A DNA stretch of 64,000 bases. Origin: Granulicatella sp041433555 (GTDB lineage: Bacteria > Bacillota > Bacilli > Lactobacillales > Aerococcaceae). A program made the position numbers and the translations under genes. This document shows, piece by piece, positions 17,428 through 26,197 of this stretch. The notes under the pieces are model-generated. The model searched no databases and had not been told where the DNA came from. It was given only the letters and a program-made list of their open reading frames with translations. The stretch covers positions 14,002-78,001 of the forward strand of contig NZ_JAPWBR010000006.1 in assembly GCF_041433555.1 (NCBI RefSeq), in the 5' to 3' direction. Each line of letters opens with the position of its first letter. Within the stretch, counting starts at the first letter, position 1.

Positions 17428-18660
17428 ATGGTGAGTTCCTTTGTCGGTTTTAGAAGAGCACCTTATTTTATCGGGAATGCAGGATTACAGGAACAAATGG
17501 AGTTTGCGATAGCTTTTGATAAAGAAGGTTATAGCCATCAAAGTACTTTTATGCGAATGGAAATGCATAAAGGATTGTCTCATGCGAATTTCCCGATTGC
17601 ATTTGGCTACAATGGAGCTTCTCACTTCACATCAAGTCTTGAACATTCGCTAATTGAAGAGATGAGCCATCTAGGTCTTCCAACGTCTCAATCAGTGGCA
17701 AACTATACCAATCGTAATGTGATTTTAGATTCGCTCTTTGGCGTATCGCGTTTTATGATGGACGGCGATGAAAACCGTGTCTTTGCGGATGTACGCGGGA
17801 TGTATGCGAAAGAAGGCAAAGTGAAGGATTTTGTGGTTTATCGAAATCCATATGCGTTTTCTCTTGGCTATTTAACGAATGAAAATACAGCAACCAATAT
17901 CGCTTTTGAAAAAAATCAACCAGTAGCCAATCTCAACCAGCTCTTGCAAGTGATTGGACTCTCTGGAACAAACGCATTGACTGAAGTGAATGTTGGCGAA
18001 CCTGTGACGACGAATTTAACGAAGGGGCAGGAGAAATACACTCTAACAAATGAGGCAGAACCTGCTAAAATTGAATGGAAGTTCACTCTACAACCAAACA
18101 AACTTTATTTTGTCGAAATTCCAGAACGTCAAGCGGGCTCTGTGATTAAATCAAAAGTGATGCTAAATGGTATTAGTTATCCGTATGAGAATCGATTCCA
18201 TGAGAACCAATTGTGGATGATTGGAAATGGGAATTTAGATCAGACAATTACCTTTGCGATTGAGGACGCGAAAGCCAAAGAATGGGATTTACGTGGCTTC
18301 AAGTTCTATACGATTGATATCACAACACTCGCAAATGCATTGACGCAATATAAGAAAGCAAATGATATTACAATTGAGTCGTATACAAACGCGATGGTGA
18401 AGGCACATGTCACTGTAACCAATAGTGAGCTGAGCTTTGCGACCTTTACGATTCCATACCATTCTGGTTGGAGCGTGACGGTGGATGGTAAGAAGCAAGA
18501 AGTGAAAAAAGCGCTCGGATTCTTTATGGGCGTTTCACTGACAGAAGGAGAACACGAGATTGTTTGGAGTTATACGCCACCAGGATTACATCTTGGAATG
18601 TTCATTTCTATTTCGTCACTTCTCTTACTAGTTTTCCTATGGAAAAAGCATAAAAATTAA
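17428..18660 (+). CDS. YfhO-family protein, C-terminal part of an interrupted gene
   Basis: This frame encodes the extracytoplasmic domain and final membrane helix (about residues 384-404) of the second YfhO. It includes the HSGWSVTVDGKKQEVKKALG and EGEHEIVWSYTPPGLH segments. It begins with ATG directly after the TAA of the N-terminal part, in the same frame. No good ribosome site precedes that ATG, so expression would need reinitiation at the stop-start junction. As an isolated protein its domain would start with only a short hydrophobic stretch and probably would not reach the outer face. I regard both parts as one gene broken by a nonsense change. Confidence 0.75.
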   Translation: MVSSFVGFRRAPYFIGNAGLQEQMEFAIAFDKEGYSHQSTFMRMEMHKGLSHANFPIAFGYNGASHFTSSLEHSLIEEMSHLGLPTSQSVANYTNRNVILDSLFGVSRFMMDGDENRVFADVRGMYAKEGKVKDFVVYRNPYAFSLGYLTNENTATNIAFEKNQPVANLNQLLQVIGLSGTNALTEVNVGEPVTTNLTKGQEKYTLTNEAEPAKIEWKFTLQPNKLYFVEIPERQAGSVIKSKVMLNGISYPYENRFHENQLWMIGNGNLDQTITFAIEDAKAKEWDLRGFKFYTIDITTLANALTQYKKANDITIESYTNAMVKAHVTVTNSELSFATFTIPYHSGWSVTVDGKKQEVKKALGFFMGVSLTEGEHEIVWSYTPPGLHLGMFISISSLLLLVFLWKKHKN

Positions 18661-18675
18661 ATCGATTGTCATTAA

Positions 18676-18718
18676 AATAGTCTCTGAAATCGTGCTGATT
18701 TTAGAGATTATTTTTTTT
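18676..18718 (+). terminator. Terminator after the YfhO genes
   Basis: The arms at 18676-18691 and 18697-18712 pair imperfectly, and a long T run follows. Confidence 0.7.
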
Positions 18719-18740
18719 CGTGTTTTTACAGGCCGTACTT

Positions 18741-18770
18741 TTGTAATTGAGAGGTGTTCATGGGTATAAT
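18741..18770 (+). promoter_or_regulatory. Promoter of the lipoate/ADP-ribosylation operon
   Basis: TTGTAA (18741-18746) and a perfect TATAAT (18765-18770) are 18 bases apart. The amidase start lies about 36 bases downstream. No further good promoter is seen before the end of lplA, so all seven genes may depend on it. Confidence 0.65.
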
Positions 18771-18805
18771 GGCTTGTTAATTAGTGAAAGGGAAGTGATG
18801 AAGTG

Positions 18806-20257
18806 ATGGATGCGACAAGTTTAGCCGAAGCCGTTCGTTTGAAAAAAGTGAGTCCATTAGAATTAGTAACAGAAACGATTCAACGCGCGCACACGCTTAA
18901 TCCTTCTCTGAATGCCATTGTTTATGAGCAATATGAAGAGGCGCTTGAAAAAGCGAAACATTTTCAACTGACGAATCAACCATTTGCGGGAGTTCCTATT
19001 TTTCTAAAAGACTTAGGGCAAGAACAAAAAGGAAGCATCTGTACATATGGCTCGCGTTTATTCAAGGATGTAAAAAGCGCTCAGACTGATAACTTTGTCA
19101 AACGGCTAGAAGAACTCGGCTTTATCATTATGGGTCGTACCAATACTCCAGAATTTGGATTTAAGACCGTCAGTGATGCCGCACTCCATGGTCCTGTTCG
19201 AAATGCGGTGAATTTTGAGCGAAACGCTGGAGGCTCTAGTGGAGGGGCAGCTGCTGTTGTAGCAAGCGGAATTACACCAATTGCAGCAGCAAGTGATGGT
19301 GGTGGATCGATTCGAATTCCGGCCAGTCATAATGGATTGATTGGACTCAAACCTTCTAGAGGGCGTGTGATAGTCGGACCAGGTTCTTATCGTGGATGGA
19401 ATGGCGCAACCGTTCATTTTTCGTTGACAAAAACCGCCCGAGATACAAGGAACTTATTATTCCACATGCAAGAGTGCCAGATGGAAAGTCCATTCCCATT
19501 ACCAAAACTGAGTTACGACCAACTTTATAAAACAGAAAAAATAAAACTATTAAGAGTAGCCGTGTTGTTACAGTCACCAGTAGGAGAAGCGATTTCTAGG
19601 GATTCGGTGGATGCCGTGATGAAGATTGCACATTTCTTTGAAAATCATGGGCACTCCGTAACGCTTTTACAAAAGGATCCTGTCGACGGTATCGCTCTGC
19701 AAAAAGGATTTTATATTATCAGTGCGGTTGAAACAGCGTTGATGTTCCAAAATATTGAATGCCAGCTTGGACGCCAAGTAACGCGTGACGATATGGAACT
19801 GATGACATGGGCGATTTATCGTAGTGGCATGGATATTTCAGGGATGGAGTACTCTAAAGTGGCTTCAAGTTGGGATAATTATGCCGAGCAGATGTCGCAG
19901 TTACACGAGCAGTACGATGTGCTGCTGTTGCCGACAGTTGCACAGGCCGCTCCGAGTCTTCATCCGTATGAGTTGTCTGCGGAATTACAATCCAAACTAA
20001 TACGCATTGATGATTTTACAAAAGACCAAAAGCAGCAATTGCTCTGGGAAATGTTCGAAGAGAGCGTAGCCGATACGCCATTTACCCAGCGATTTAATAT
20101 TACTGGGCAACCGGCCATTAGCTTGCCAGTTCACCACACCAAAGATGGACTGCCAATTGGCGTGCAACTCGCTGCAGCAAAAGGAAGAGAAGATTTGCTC
20201 CTACAAATCGCAGAATGGTTTGAACAGGAACAATTATTACAAGTAACAAAACAGTAG
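18806..20257 (+). CDS. Amidase-signature family hydrolase (possible lipoamidase)
   Basis: The 483-residue protein belongs to the amidase signature family, which cleaves amide bonds with a Ser-cisSer-Lys triad. The catalytic lysine is in FLKDLG (about residue 68). The AGGSSGGAAA segment gives the middle serine and SDGGGSIRIPA gives the nucleophile. The ATG at 18806 is chosen; a GTG three bases earlier is possible. It is the first gene of an operon for lipoylated GcvH-L and is 14 bases from the next gene. Because the known Enterococcus lipoamidase is an amidase-signature enzyme, removal of lipoyl groups is an attractive guess. Other amide substrates remain possible. Confidence 0.88.
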   Translation: MDATSLAEAVRLKKVSPLELVTETIQRAHTLNPSLNAIVYEQYEEALEKAKHFQLTNQPFAGVPIFLKDLGQEQKGSICTYGSRLFKDVKSAQTDNFVKRLEELGFIIMGRTNTPEFGFKTVSDAALHGPVRNAVNFERNAGGSSGGAAAVVASGITPIAAASDGGGSIRIPASHNGLIGLKPSRGRVIVGPGSYRGWNGATVHFSLTKTARDTRNLLFHMQECQMESPFPLPKLSYDQLYKTEKIKLLRVAVLLQSPVGEAISRDSVDAVMKIAHFFENHGHSVTLLQKDPVDGIALQKGFYIISAVETALMFQNIECQLGRQVTRDDMELMTWAIYRSGMDISGMEYSKVASSWDNYAEQMSQLHEQYDVLLLPTVAQAAPSLHPYELSAELQSKLIRIDDFTKDQKQQLLWEMFEESVADTPFTQRFNITGQPAISLPVHHTKDGLPIGVQLAAAKGREDLLLQIAEWFEQEQLLQVTKQ

Positions 20258-20271
20258 AAAGAAGTGAAAGT

Positions 20272-21480
20272 GTGTTAGAAACAGAAGCTTTATTTAAGCC
20301 TTTCGAATTAAAAAAAGGAGTCACATTGGACAATCGATTTGTGCTTTCTCCAATGGTGACGAACTCTTCAACGAAAGAAGGTCATATTACAGAGGATGAT
20401 TTAAAATACGCCGAGCGTCGTGCACATGCTGCAGCCCTTCAAATTACAGGGGCGGCATACGTGAACAAGCACGGCCAGCTATTCGAGTATGGTTTTAGTG
20501 CGACTTCTCTAGACGATATCGAAGGCTTAACCAAACTAGCCAAAGCGATGAAATCAGGTGGAGCGAAAGCCATCTTACAATTAACGCATGCGGGACGTTT
20601 TGCAAGTCATGCCTTAAACCGTGACCGCTATGTGTATGGTCCAAGTGCGATGACATTACAATCGCCTTTCCCACATGAAGTCAAAGAATTAACCGTAGAA
20701 GAAATTCATGGCATTATCGAAGATTATCGCCGTGCTGCTCAAATTGCCATTCAGTCTGGATTCGAAGGCTTAGAAATTTCATCGGCGCAACGACTGCTCA
20801 TTCAAACCTTCTTCTCAACGTTCTCAAACGAGCGTACAGATGAGTATGGTTGTAAGACATTAGAGGACCGTTCAAGAATCGGGATGGAAGTCTTAACGGC
20901 GGTTCAAGAAGTGATTGATGAATATGCCTCAGATGAGTTTATTCTTGGATTCCGTGCGACTCCTGAAGAAACGCGTGGAAATCAAATTGGATACACCGTG
21001 GATGAGTTTCTTGAGTTCTTCGAAGAGGCTCTTAAGAAAGTGAAAATTGATTACTTAGCTATTGCAAGCTGGGGACATGATGTCTTCAGAAATAAAGTCC
21101 GTGCTAAAGGACCGCATCAAGGCAAACTCGTGAATAAAGTCGTCTATGACCGCTTAAAAGGGCGAGTTGCTGTGATTGCTTCAGGCGGTATTAATTCTAA
21201 AGAAAAAGCACTTGAAGCATTGGAAAATGCAGATTTAGTCGGGCTATCAACACCGTTTATCACGGATCCAGAATTTGCCGTGAAGATTCAAGAAGGAAAT
21301 GAATCAGATATTCAATTAACGATTAAACCAGAAGCGCTTGAAGCCTTAGCGATTCCAAAGGCGGCCTTCAAAGATATCGTACCTTTAATGGACTTTGGGG
21401 AGTCGCTTGAAAAAGAAGCCAGAGATTTCTTCAGAGGACTCGAAGCCAACTACGAGGGGAGAGAGACGGGTGAAAATTAG
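20272..21480 (+). CDS. Old-yellow-enzyme-type NADH:flavin oxidoreductase
   Basis: This FMN-dependent TIM-barrel oxidoreductase has 402 residues, starting from a GTG. Family features are FELKKGVTLDNRFVLSPM (about 9-26), ILQLTHAGRFAS (about 102-113) and VAVIASGGIN (about 302-311). Old-yellow-type operons with class M sirtuin and GcvH-L are known in Firmicutes, where the redox genes are thought to use or protect the lipoyl group. Here it sits between the amidase and the monooxygenase, overlapping the latter by 11 bases. The substrate is unknown. Confidence 0.9.
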   Translation: MLETEALFKPFELKKGVTLDNRFVLSPMVTNSSTKEGHITEDDLKYAERRAHAAALQITGAAYVNKHGQLFEYGFSATSLDDIEGLTKLAKAMKSGGAKAILQLTHAGRFASHALNRDRYVYGPSAMTLQSPFPHEVKELTVEEIHGIIEDYRRAAQIAIQSGFEGLEISSAQRLLIQTFFSTFSNERTDEYGCKTLEDRSRIGMEVLTAVQEVIDEYASDEFILGFRATPEETRGNQIGYTVDEFLEFFEEALKKVKIDYLAIASWGHDVFRNKVRAKGPHQGKLVNKVVYDRLKGRVAVIASGGINSKEKALEALENADLVGLSTPFITDPEFAVKIQEGNESDIQLTIKPEALEALAIPKAAFKDIVPLMDFGESLEKEARDFFRGLEANYEGRETGEN

Positions 21481-22462
21481 TCTATTAGATTATGGTCTCG
21501 TAGATGAAGGAAAGACGAGCGCAGAAGCTGTTCGTGAAACATTGGAGTTGGCGCAATTAGCAGACGAACTTGGATTTCATCGATTCTGGGTAAGTGAACA
21601 TCATAATGTGCCAGCGCTCTCGATTAGTGCTCCAGAAGTGGTGATTCCGTACCTTGCTAGCCACACGAAGAACATCCATATTGGTTCGGGTGGAATCATG
21701 GGGCTTCATTATTCGCCGTATAAAGTAGCTGAAATCATGTCAACGCTAGAAGGACTATTCCCAGGACGTGTGGATATCGGTCTTGGTAATTCCCCAGGAA
21801 CGCCGCTTGTAGGTCGTAATTTGCAGTCGCTTTATTCGAAAGAGCAATATGCCTTGTGGTTAGAAAAATTGCAGCACTATTTAAATGAAGCGCGTCATAA
21901 AGGTGTGGTCGTTCCAGAAGTGGCGACTGTTCCAGAGCAGTTCCTTCTTGGAATGGGAGGTCAGTCGATTGAGTCAGCGGCAACTCTTGGTTTGAGTTTT
22001 GTATATGGTGTATTTCCGTATATTCCTCAAGACCCTGTGGAGTTGGCGAAAAGTCTTTCCAAGAAATATCGTAGCACCTTTAAACCAGGCCCACATAGTA
22101 AGCAAAGCAACTTCGTACTAGCGGTATTTGTGGTTATTGCAGATACGAGTGAAGAAGCCGAAGAGATGGCGAAACCATTAGATTTATGGATGCTTGGAAA
22201 ACAAGATTTTTCAGAATTTCATACCTTCCCAACACGAAAAGATGTGGAAACATATGAATTAACTCAGCGTGACCGTGAAAAAATCGCAAGCAACCGCAGT
22301 CGACTCATTGTGGGAAACCCACGTGAAGTTTACGAGCAAATGGAGACGCTAAGAGCAGTCTCCAATCCCGATGAGTTATTATTTATTCCACTCGTCGGTT
22401 CCATTGAAAAAAGAAAACGTTCAGTAGAATTACTTGCTGAATTATATAAAGGAGAAAGATAA
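21470..22462 (+). CDS. Luciferase-like flavin monooxygenase
   Basis: The 330-residue protein belongs to the bacterial luciferase-like family, flavin-dependent TIM barrels that use reduced FMN. Typical segments are LADELGFHRFWVSEHHN (about 29-45), IHIGSGGIMGLHYSPYKVAE (about 64-83) and PGRVDIGLGNSPGT (about 96-109). The GTG start at 21470 is chosen since it follows GAGGGGAGAG and gives the normal N-terminus; longer frames run back inside the previous gene. It is only one base from the GcvH-L gene. Together with the oxidoreductase before it, it is a recurring partner of the lipoyl-dependent ADP-ribosylation module. Confidence 0.9.
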   Translation: MKISLLDYGLVDEGKTSAEAVRETLELAQLADELGFHRFWVSEHHNVPALSISAPEVVIPYLASHTKNIHIGSGGIMGLHYSPYKVAEIMSTLEGLFPGRVDIGLGNSPGTPLVGRNLQSLYSKEQYALWLEKLQHYLNEARHKGVVVPEVATVPEQFLLGMGGQSIESAATLGLSFVYGVFPYIPQDPVELAKSLSKKYRSTFKPGPHSKQSNFVLAVFVVIADTSEEAEEMAKPLDLWMLGKQDFSEFHTFPTRKDVETYELTQRDREKIASNRSRLIVGNPREVYEQMETLRAVSNPDELLFIPLVGSIEKRKRSVELLAELYKGER

Positions 22463-22463
22463 A

Positions 22464-22796
22464 ATGAGAAAATTTGCTAACTTTTTATGGATTGATAAAG
22501 AAGGAGAAAACTACACGATTCGTATGACTCCAGAACTTCAAGATGATGTCGGTACAATTGGATTCGTTCAATTTAACATGGATGACGAATTAGAAGCTGA
22601 AGACGAAATCTTAAGTTTAGAAGCAAGTAAAACAGTGATGTCGATTGTGACTCCACTTGCAGGGAAAGTCGTAGCTAGAAATTTAGCGGCAACAGAAGAT
22701 CCTAAATTATTAAACTCTGAAAAACCAGAAGAACACTGGTTAGTGACATTAACGAATGTTGATGAAGCAGCATTCTTGGCATTAGAAGATGAATAA
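22464..22796 (+). CDS. gcvH: GcvH-like lipoyl carrier protein (GcvH-L)
   Basis: The 110-residue protein is a lipoyl-domain protein resembling glycine cleavage protein H. The lipoylated lysine is K56 in LEASKTVMS. In the sirtuin-linked GcvH-L of Staphylococcus an aspartate near residue 27 is ADP-ribosylated, and D27 is present here (QDDVG). No gcvT or gcvP genes are in the window, so this protein probably does not serve glycine cleavage. The ATG at 22464 follows AAAGGAGAAAG. The end overlaps the macrodomain gene by 8 bases. It is the predicted shared substrate of LplA, the sirtuin and the macrodomain encoded after it. Confidence 0.93.
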   Translation: MRKFANFLWIDKEGENYTIRMTPELQDDVGTIGFVQFNMDDELEAEDEILSLEASKTVMSIVTPLAGKVVARNLAATEDPKLLNSEKPEEHWLVTLTNVDEAAFLALEDE

Positions 22797-23583
22797 TCAT
22801 AAAGAAGAGCAGTTGCTCAAACAAATGATTGAAATCCTAGCGCAGGAATCAGGAGAAACCGTATCAGTTGAAGGGAAAACGCTAGAAGAGTTGAAGACCC
22901 TTTGGAGAGGTTTTGTGAATGTAAGACAGCCAAAAGAGGCTTCTGCAGACTATATAGTTTTAGAAAATGAGTATTTACAAGAATACCATGCTCCAAGAGT
23001 CCAAACCTTAGCAGATTGCGCGCCGACTGCAAATGACCAAATCAAACTGTATTACGGTGACTTGTGTGAATTACAAGTGGATGCGATTGTGAATGCGGCG
23101 AATAGTGAGATGCTTGGATGTTTTATTCCGAATCACCGCTGTATTGATAATGCGATTCATACTTTTTCAGGAATTGAACTTCGAAGCTTTTGCCACCATT
23201 TAATGGAGGAGCAAGGAAAGAAGGAACCTGTTGGAAAAGCAAAAATCACGCCAGCGTTCAACTTGCCATCGAAGTACATTATTCATACGGTAGGCCCCTT
23301 CTTGCCTCCAGGGCAAAAAGTAACGCCGCTTCGTGAACAGTTACTGGCTGGTTGTTACAAGAGTTGTTTGAATGCAGCAAGAGAAGTTGGCCTAACCTCG
23401 ATTGCTTTTTGCGGGATTTCAACAGGAGAGTTTGGATTTCCAAAAGAACCTGCCGCTCGTATTGCAGTGGATACCGTGAACAAATGGTTGACGGAGACAT
23501 CTTCAACAATGACCGTTATTTTTTCAACGTATACCAAGGAAGACCAATCAATTTATCAGAATTATTTATCAGGAGAACAGTAG
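22789..23583 (+). CDS. Zinc-containing macrodomain, ADP-ribosyl hydrolase
   Basis: The 264-residue protein has an N-terminal helical extension (about 1-80) and a macrodomain. The ADP-ribose site is marked by YYGDLCELQVDAIVNAANS (about 88-106). The insertion GCFIPNHRCID provides C111, H116 and C118 as likely zinc ligands, as in zinc-dependent macrodomains. IHTVGPF and CGISTGEFGFP follow. Such proteins reverse the ADP-ribosylation that the neighbouring class M sirtuin places on GcvH-L. It overlaps gcvH by 8 bases and is one base from the sirtuin gene, so a matched writer-eraser pair is encoded. Confidence 0.93.
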   Translation: MNNHKEEQLLKQMIEILAQESGETVSVEGKTLEELKTLWRGFVNVRQPKEASADYIVLENEYLQEYHAPRVQTLADCAPTANDQIKLYYGDLCELQVDAIVNAANSEMLGCFIPNHRCIDNAIHTFSGIELRSFCHHLMEEQGKKEPVGKAKITPAFNLPSKYIIHTVGPFLPPGQKVTPLREQLLAGCYKSCLNAAREVGLTSIAFCGISTGEFGFPKEPAARIAVDTVNKWLTETSSTMTVIFSTYTKEDQSIYQNYLSGEQ

Positions 23584-23584
23584 A

Positions 23585-24466
23585 ATGACGAAATGGAATG
23601 CATTACAAAAAGAAAGAACAACTGAAGCTAGTCTACTGGCAGATTTATTCCAGGAAGCAGATGCTATTGTGGTTGGTATCGGGGCTGGGATGTCGGCAGC
23701 AGATGGATTCACCTACATTGGAAGTCGATTCGAAGACGCTTTTCCGGATTTTATTGAGAAGTATCAGTTTTTAGATATGTTACAAGCGAGTTTGTTTCAT
23801 TTTCCAAGTTGGGAAGAGTATTGGGCATTTCAAAGTCGTTTTATTGCACTCAATTACCTGGATCAACCTGTGGGACAATCGTATGTGGAACTCTTAGAAA
23901 TGCTTAAAACAAAGCCATACCACATTATCACTACGAATGCGGATAATGCGTTTTGGGTGGCTGGATATAACAAAGAGAAGGTTTATCATATTCAAGGCGA
24001 ATATGGGCTTTTCCAATGTAGCCAGCACTGTCATCCAAAAACGTATCAAGATGATGCATTAGTCCGTAAGATGATTGCGGAACAAAAGGACATGAAAGTA
24101 CCTTATGAACTGATTCCGTTCTGTCCAGAATGCGGAGCGCCGCTTGAAATTAATAAGCGTAATGCCGAAAAAGGAATGGTCGAGTCAGCAGATTTCTTTG
24201 CACAAAAAGAGCGCTATGATGCGTTTTTAGAAGAACATAAAAATGATAAGGTGCTCTTTTTAGAAATCGGAGTGGGCTTTACGACGCCACAATTTATTAA
24301 AACACCGTTCCAAAAATGCGTACAAGCCAATCCAAATGCGCTGTTTGTAAGTATGAATCATAAACATTACCGGATTCCGCTCGCGTTAAGAGAGCAGACT
24401 GTACAATTGTCAGAAAACATCGCCCCATTAATTCATGGGACATATCAAGAGCTTAAAGGAGAATAA
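23585..24466 (+). CDS. Class M sirtuin (SirTM), protein ADP-ribosyltransferase
   Basis: This 293-residue sirtuin-fold protein has the NAD-binding GIGAGMSAADG (31-41) and TTNADN (116-121). The catalytic residues reported for streptococcal SirTM, N118 and Q137, are at the same positions here. Q137 (HIQGEYG) replaces the histidine of ordinary deacetylase sirtuins, consistent with ADP-ribosyl transfer instead of deacylation. C145, C149, C180 and C183 form the zinc site. The known target is lipoylated GcvH-L, encoded two genes earlier. It ends three bases before the lplA gene. All neighbours fit the described operon, so confidence is high. Confidence 0.95.
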   Translation: MTKWNALQKERTTEASLLADLFQEADAIVVGIGAGMSAADGFTYIGSRFEDAFPDFIEKYQFLDMLQASLFHFPSWEEYWAFQSRFIALNYLDQPVGQSYVELLEMLKTKPYHIITTNADNAFWVAGYNKEKVYHIQGEYGLFQCSQHCHPKTYQDDALVRKMIAEQKDMKVPYELIPFCPECGAPLEINKRNAEKGMVESADFFAQKERYDAFLEEHKNDKVLFLEIGVGFTTPQFIKTPFQKCVQANPNALFVSMNHKHYRIPLALREQTVQLSENIAPLIHGTYQELKGE

Positions 24467-24469
24467 ACA

Positions 24470-25492
24470 ATGTATTTAATCGAACCAATCCGTGATGGAA
24501 AATATGTAAAAGATGGAGCAGTAGCGCTTGCGATGCAAGTATATGTGCAAAGTAATGTCTTCTTAGATGATGACATCTTGTTCCCATATTACTGCGACCC
24601 TAAAGTAGAAATTGGAAAATTCCAAAACACAATCGCTGAAGTGAATGAGGAGTATTTAAAAGAAAACAATATTCTTGTTGTACGTCGTGACACTGGTGGC
24701 GGTGCCGTATACGTGGATTCTGGTGCTGTGAATGTGTGCTACTTAATCCAAGACAATGGAATCTTCGGCGACTTCAAGAGAACGTATGAACCAGCGATCA
24801 AAGCCTTACACGAACTCGGCGCAACAGCCGTTGAACAAACAGGACGTAACGATTTAACGATTGAAGGCAAAAAAGTATCCGGAGCTGCGATGACAATCAG
24901 CAATGGTCGAGTATACGGTGGATTCTCGCTCTTATTAGACGTGGACTATGATGCGATGGAAAAAGTCTTGAATCCAAACAAGAAGAAATTACAATCGAAA
25001 GGGATTCAATCGGTACGTGCACGTGTGGGAAGTATTCGTCCGTACCTAGCCCCAGAATATCAAAACGTGACGGTAGATGAATTCAAAAACTTAATCACAT
25101 GTAAGATTTTAGGAATTAACTCTATAGATGAAGCGAAACGTTATGTGTTAACGGAAGAAGATTGGAAAGCAATCGATGAACTCACAGCTTCTAAATATAA
25201 AAACTGGGAATGGAATTATGGCCAATCTCCACAATATAGTGATTACCGTGATGGACGTTTCGCATGTGGAACGATTCAATGCTACTTAGAAGTGGAACAA
25301 GGTAGAATTTCAAATTGCCGTATTTATGGAGATTTCTTTGCAAAAGGAAATGTTCAAGAAGTCGAAGAAAAACTTAAAGGTGTTCGTATGGTGAAAGAAG
25401 ACTTAGTGGAAGTCTTAAGCGCCATCGATTTAAGCAACTACTTTGGCGCAGTTACTGCTGAGGAATTTGCGGGACTCATTTTAGGAGAATAA
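24470..25492 (+). CDS. lplA: Lipoate-protein ligase A (LplA2 type)
   Basis: LplA activates free lipoate with ATP and joins it to a lysine of a carrier protein. The 340-residue protein has the large catalytic domain (about 1-245), with RRDTGGGAVYVD (about 73-84) and the active-site lysine in GRNDLTIEGKKVSGAA (about 122-137). The small C-terminal domain follows. It is the last gene of the operon and follows the sirtuin gene after three bases. In the studied systems the operon's ligase lipoylates GcvH-L and thereby makes it a target for ADP-ribosylation. A double hairpin follows the gene. Confidence 0.95.
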   Translation: MYLIEPIRDGKYVKDGAVALAMQVYVQSNVFLDDDILFPYYCDPKVEIGKFQNTIAEVNEEYLKENNILVVRRDTGGGAVYVDSGAVNVCYLIQDNGIFGDFKRTYEPAIKALHELGATAVEQTGRNDLTIEGKKVSGAAMTISNGRVYGGFSLLLDVDYDAMEKVLNPNKKKLQSKGIQSVRARVGSIRPYLAPEYQNVTVDEFKNLITCKILGINSIDEAKRYVLTEEDWKAIDELTASKYKNWEWNYGQSPQYSDYRDGRFACGTIQCYLEVEQGRISNCRIYGDFFAKGNVQEVEEKLKGVRMVKEDLVEVLSAIDLSNYFGAVTAEEFAGLILGE

Positions 25493-25499
25493 AAAAATA

Positions 25500-25525
25500 G
25501 GGTGATACCGTATAAGGTATCACTC
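25500..25525 (+). terminator. First hairpin after lplA
   Basis: Ten-base arms (25500-25509 and 25516-25525) pair with one wobble. The following T content is low, so it may act with the next, stronger hairpin. Confidence 0.5.
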
Positions 25526-25536
25526 TATAAATTTAG

Positions 25537-25568
25537 AAAAGGATGAAGCATGGTGCTTCATCCTTTTT
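25537..25568. terminator. Strong bidirectional terminator between lplA and pgpA
   Basis: Fourteen-base perfect arms (25537-25550 and 25554-25567) have T runs on both strands and can end both convergent units. Confidence 0.85.
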
Positions 25569-25574
25569 GCTTGA

Positions 25575-26075
25575 TTAGTCTAATTCTTCTTTGGCTGGAA
25601 TGCTGTGTGCTAGACGGCTTGCTGCAGCGGCTGCGATAGCTCCTACTAAGTCGTCTAAGAAGATGTTTACTTTACCAGTTGATTTGTCATCTAAGTTCTT
25701 AAGAATTCCTGGTTTTACTTTATCGATATAACCGTAGTTTGTAAATCCGATTGAACCATATACGTTTACGATCGATAATGCTAAGATTTCATCGACACCG
25801 TATAAAGGCTCGTCTTGAGATAAGACATCGTTTAATAATGGATGTAATTTCTTTTCTTCTGCTAATTTATCCATTTCGATACCAGTGATAACGGCGTTTT
25901 GAACTTCGCGTTTCTTCAATACGCTATTAACGTTTAATAAGCATTCTTCTTTCGTTAATCCTGGTACATATCTTTCTTGTAAGAAATAAACTAATTCAGC
26001 AATTTGTTCTAATTCTACACCGCGTTCAGATAATAATTCTAAACAGCGTTCGTGTAATTCTTTTGGGCTTTTCAT
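25575..26075 (-). CDS. pgpA: Phosphatidylglycerophosphatase A-family protein (PgpA/YutG)
   Basis: The 166-residue protein matches the short PgpA group of Gram-positive bacteria, represented by YutG. These remove phosphate from phosphatidylglycerol phosphate or act on related lipids. Family features are YGSIGFTNYGYIDK (about 106-119) and the acidic GKVNIFLDDLVGAIAAA segment (about 134-150). The latter may bind metal. It has a clear AGGAGG site before the ATG. It is separated from the next upstream minus-strand gene by a terminator and about 120 bases, so it is probably transcribed alone. Confidence 0.88.
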   Translation of the reverse strand: MKSPKELHERCLELLSERGVELEQIAELVYFLQERYVPGLTKEECLLNVNSVLKKREVQNAVITGIEMDKLAEEKKLHPLLNDVLSQDEPLYGVDEILALSIVNVYGSIGFTNYGYIDKVKPGILKNLDDKSTGKVNIFLDDLVGAIAAAAASRLAHSIPAKEELD

Positions 26076-26148
26076 CTGAAAAATCCTCCTTTTAACAAAT
26101 TATGAAACCCTTTTAAAAAGAGTAGCTTTTTATTTTAACACAAAATAC

Positions 26149-26181
26149 AAAGAACGCCCAAATGAATTGAGCGTTCTTTTT
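26149..26181 (-). terminator. Terminator after the ferredoxin reductase gene
   Basis: Nine-base arms (26149-26157 and 26171-26179) pair perfectly, with T-rich DNA beyond on both strands. On the minus strand it lies just after the reductase stop. Confidence 0.65.
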
Positions 26182-26197
26182 GAAATTTTGTAAACGG

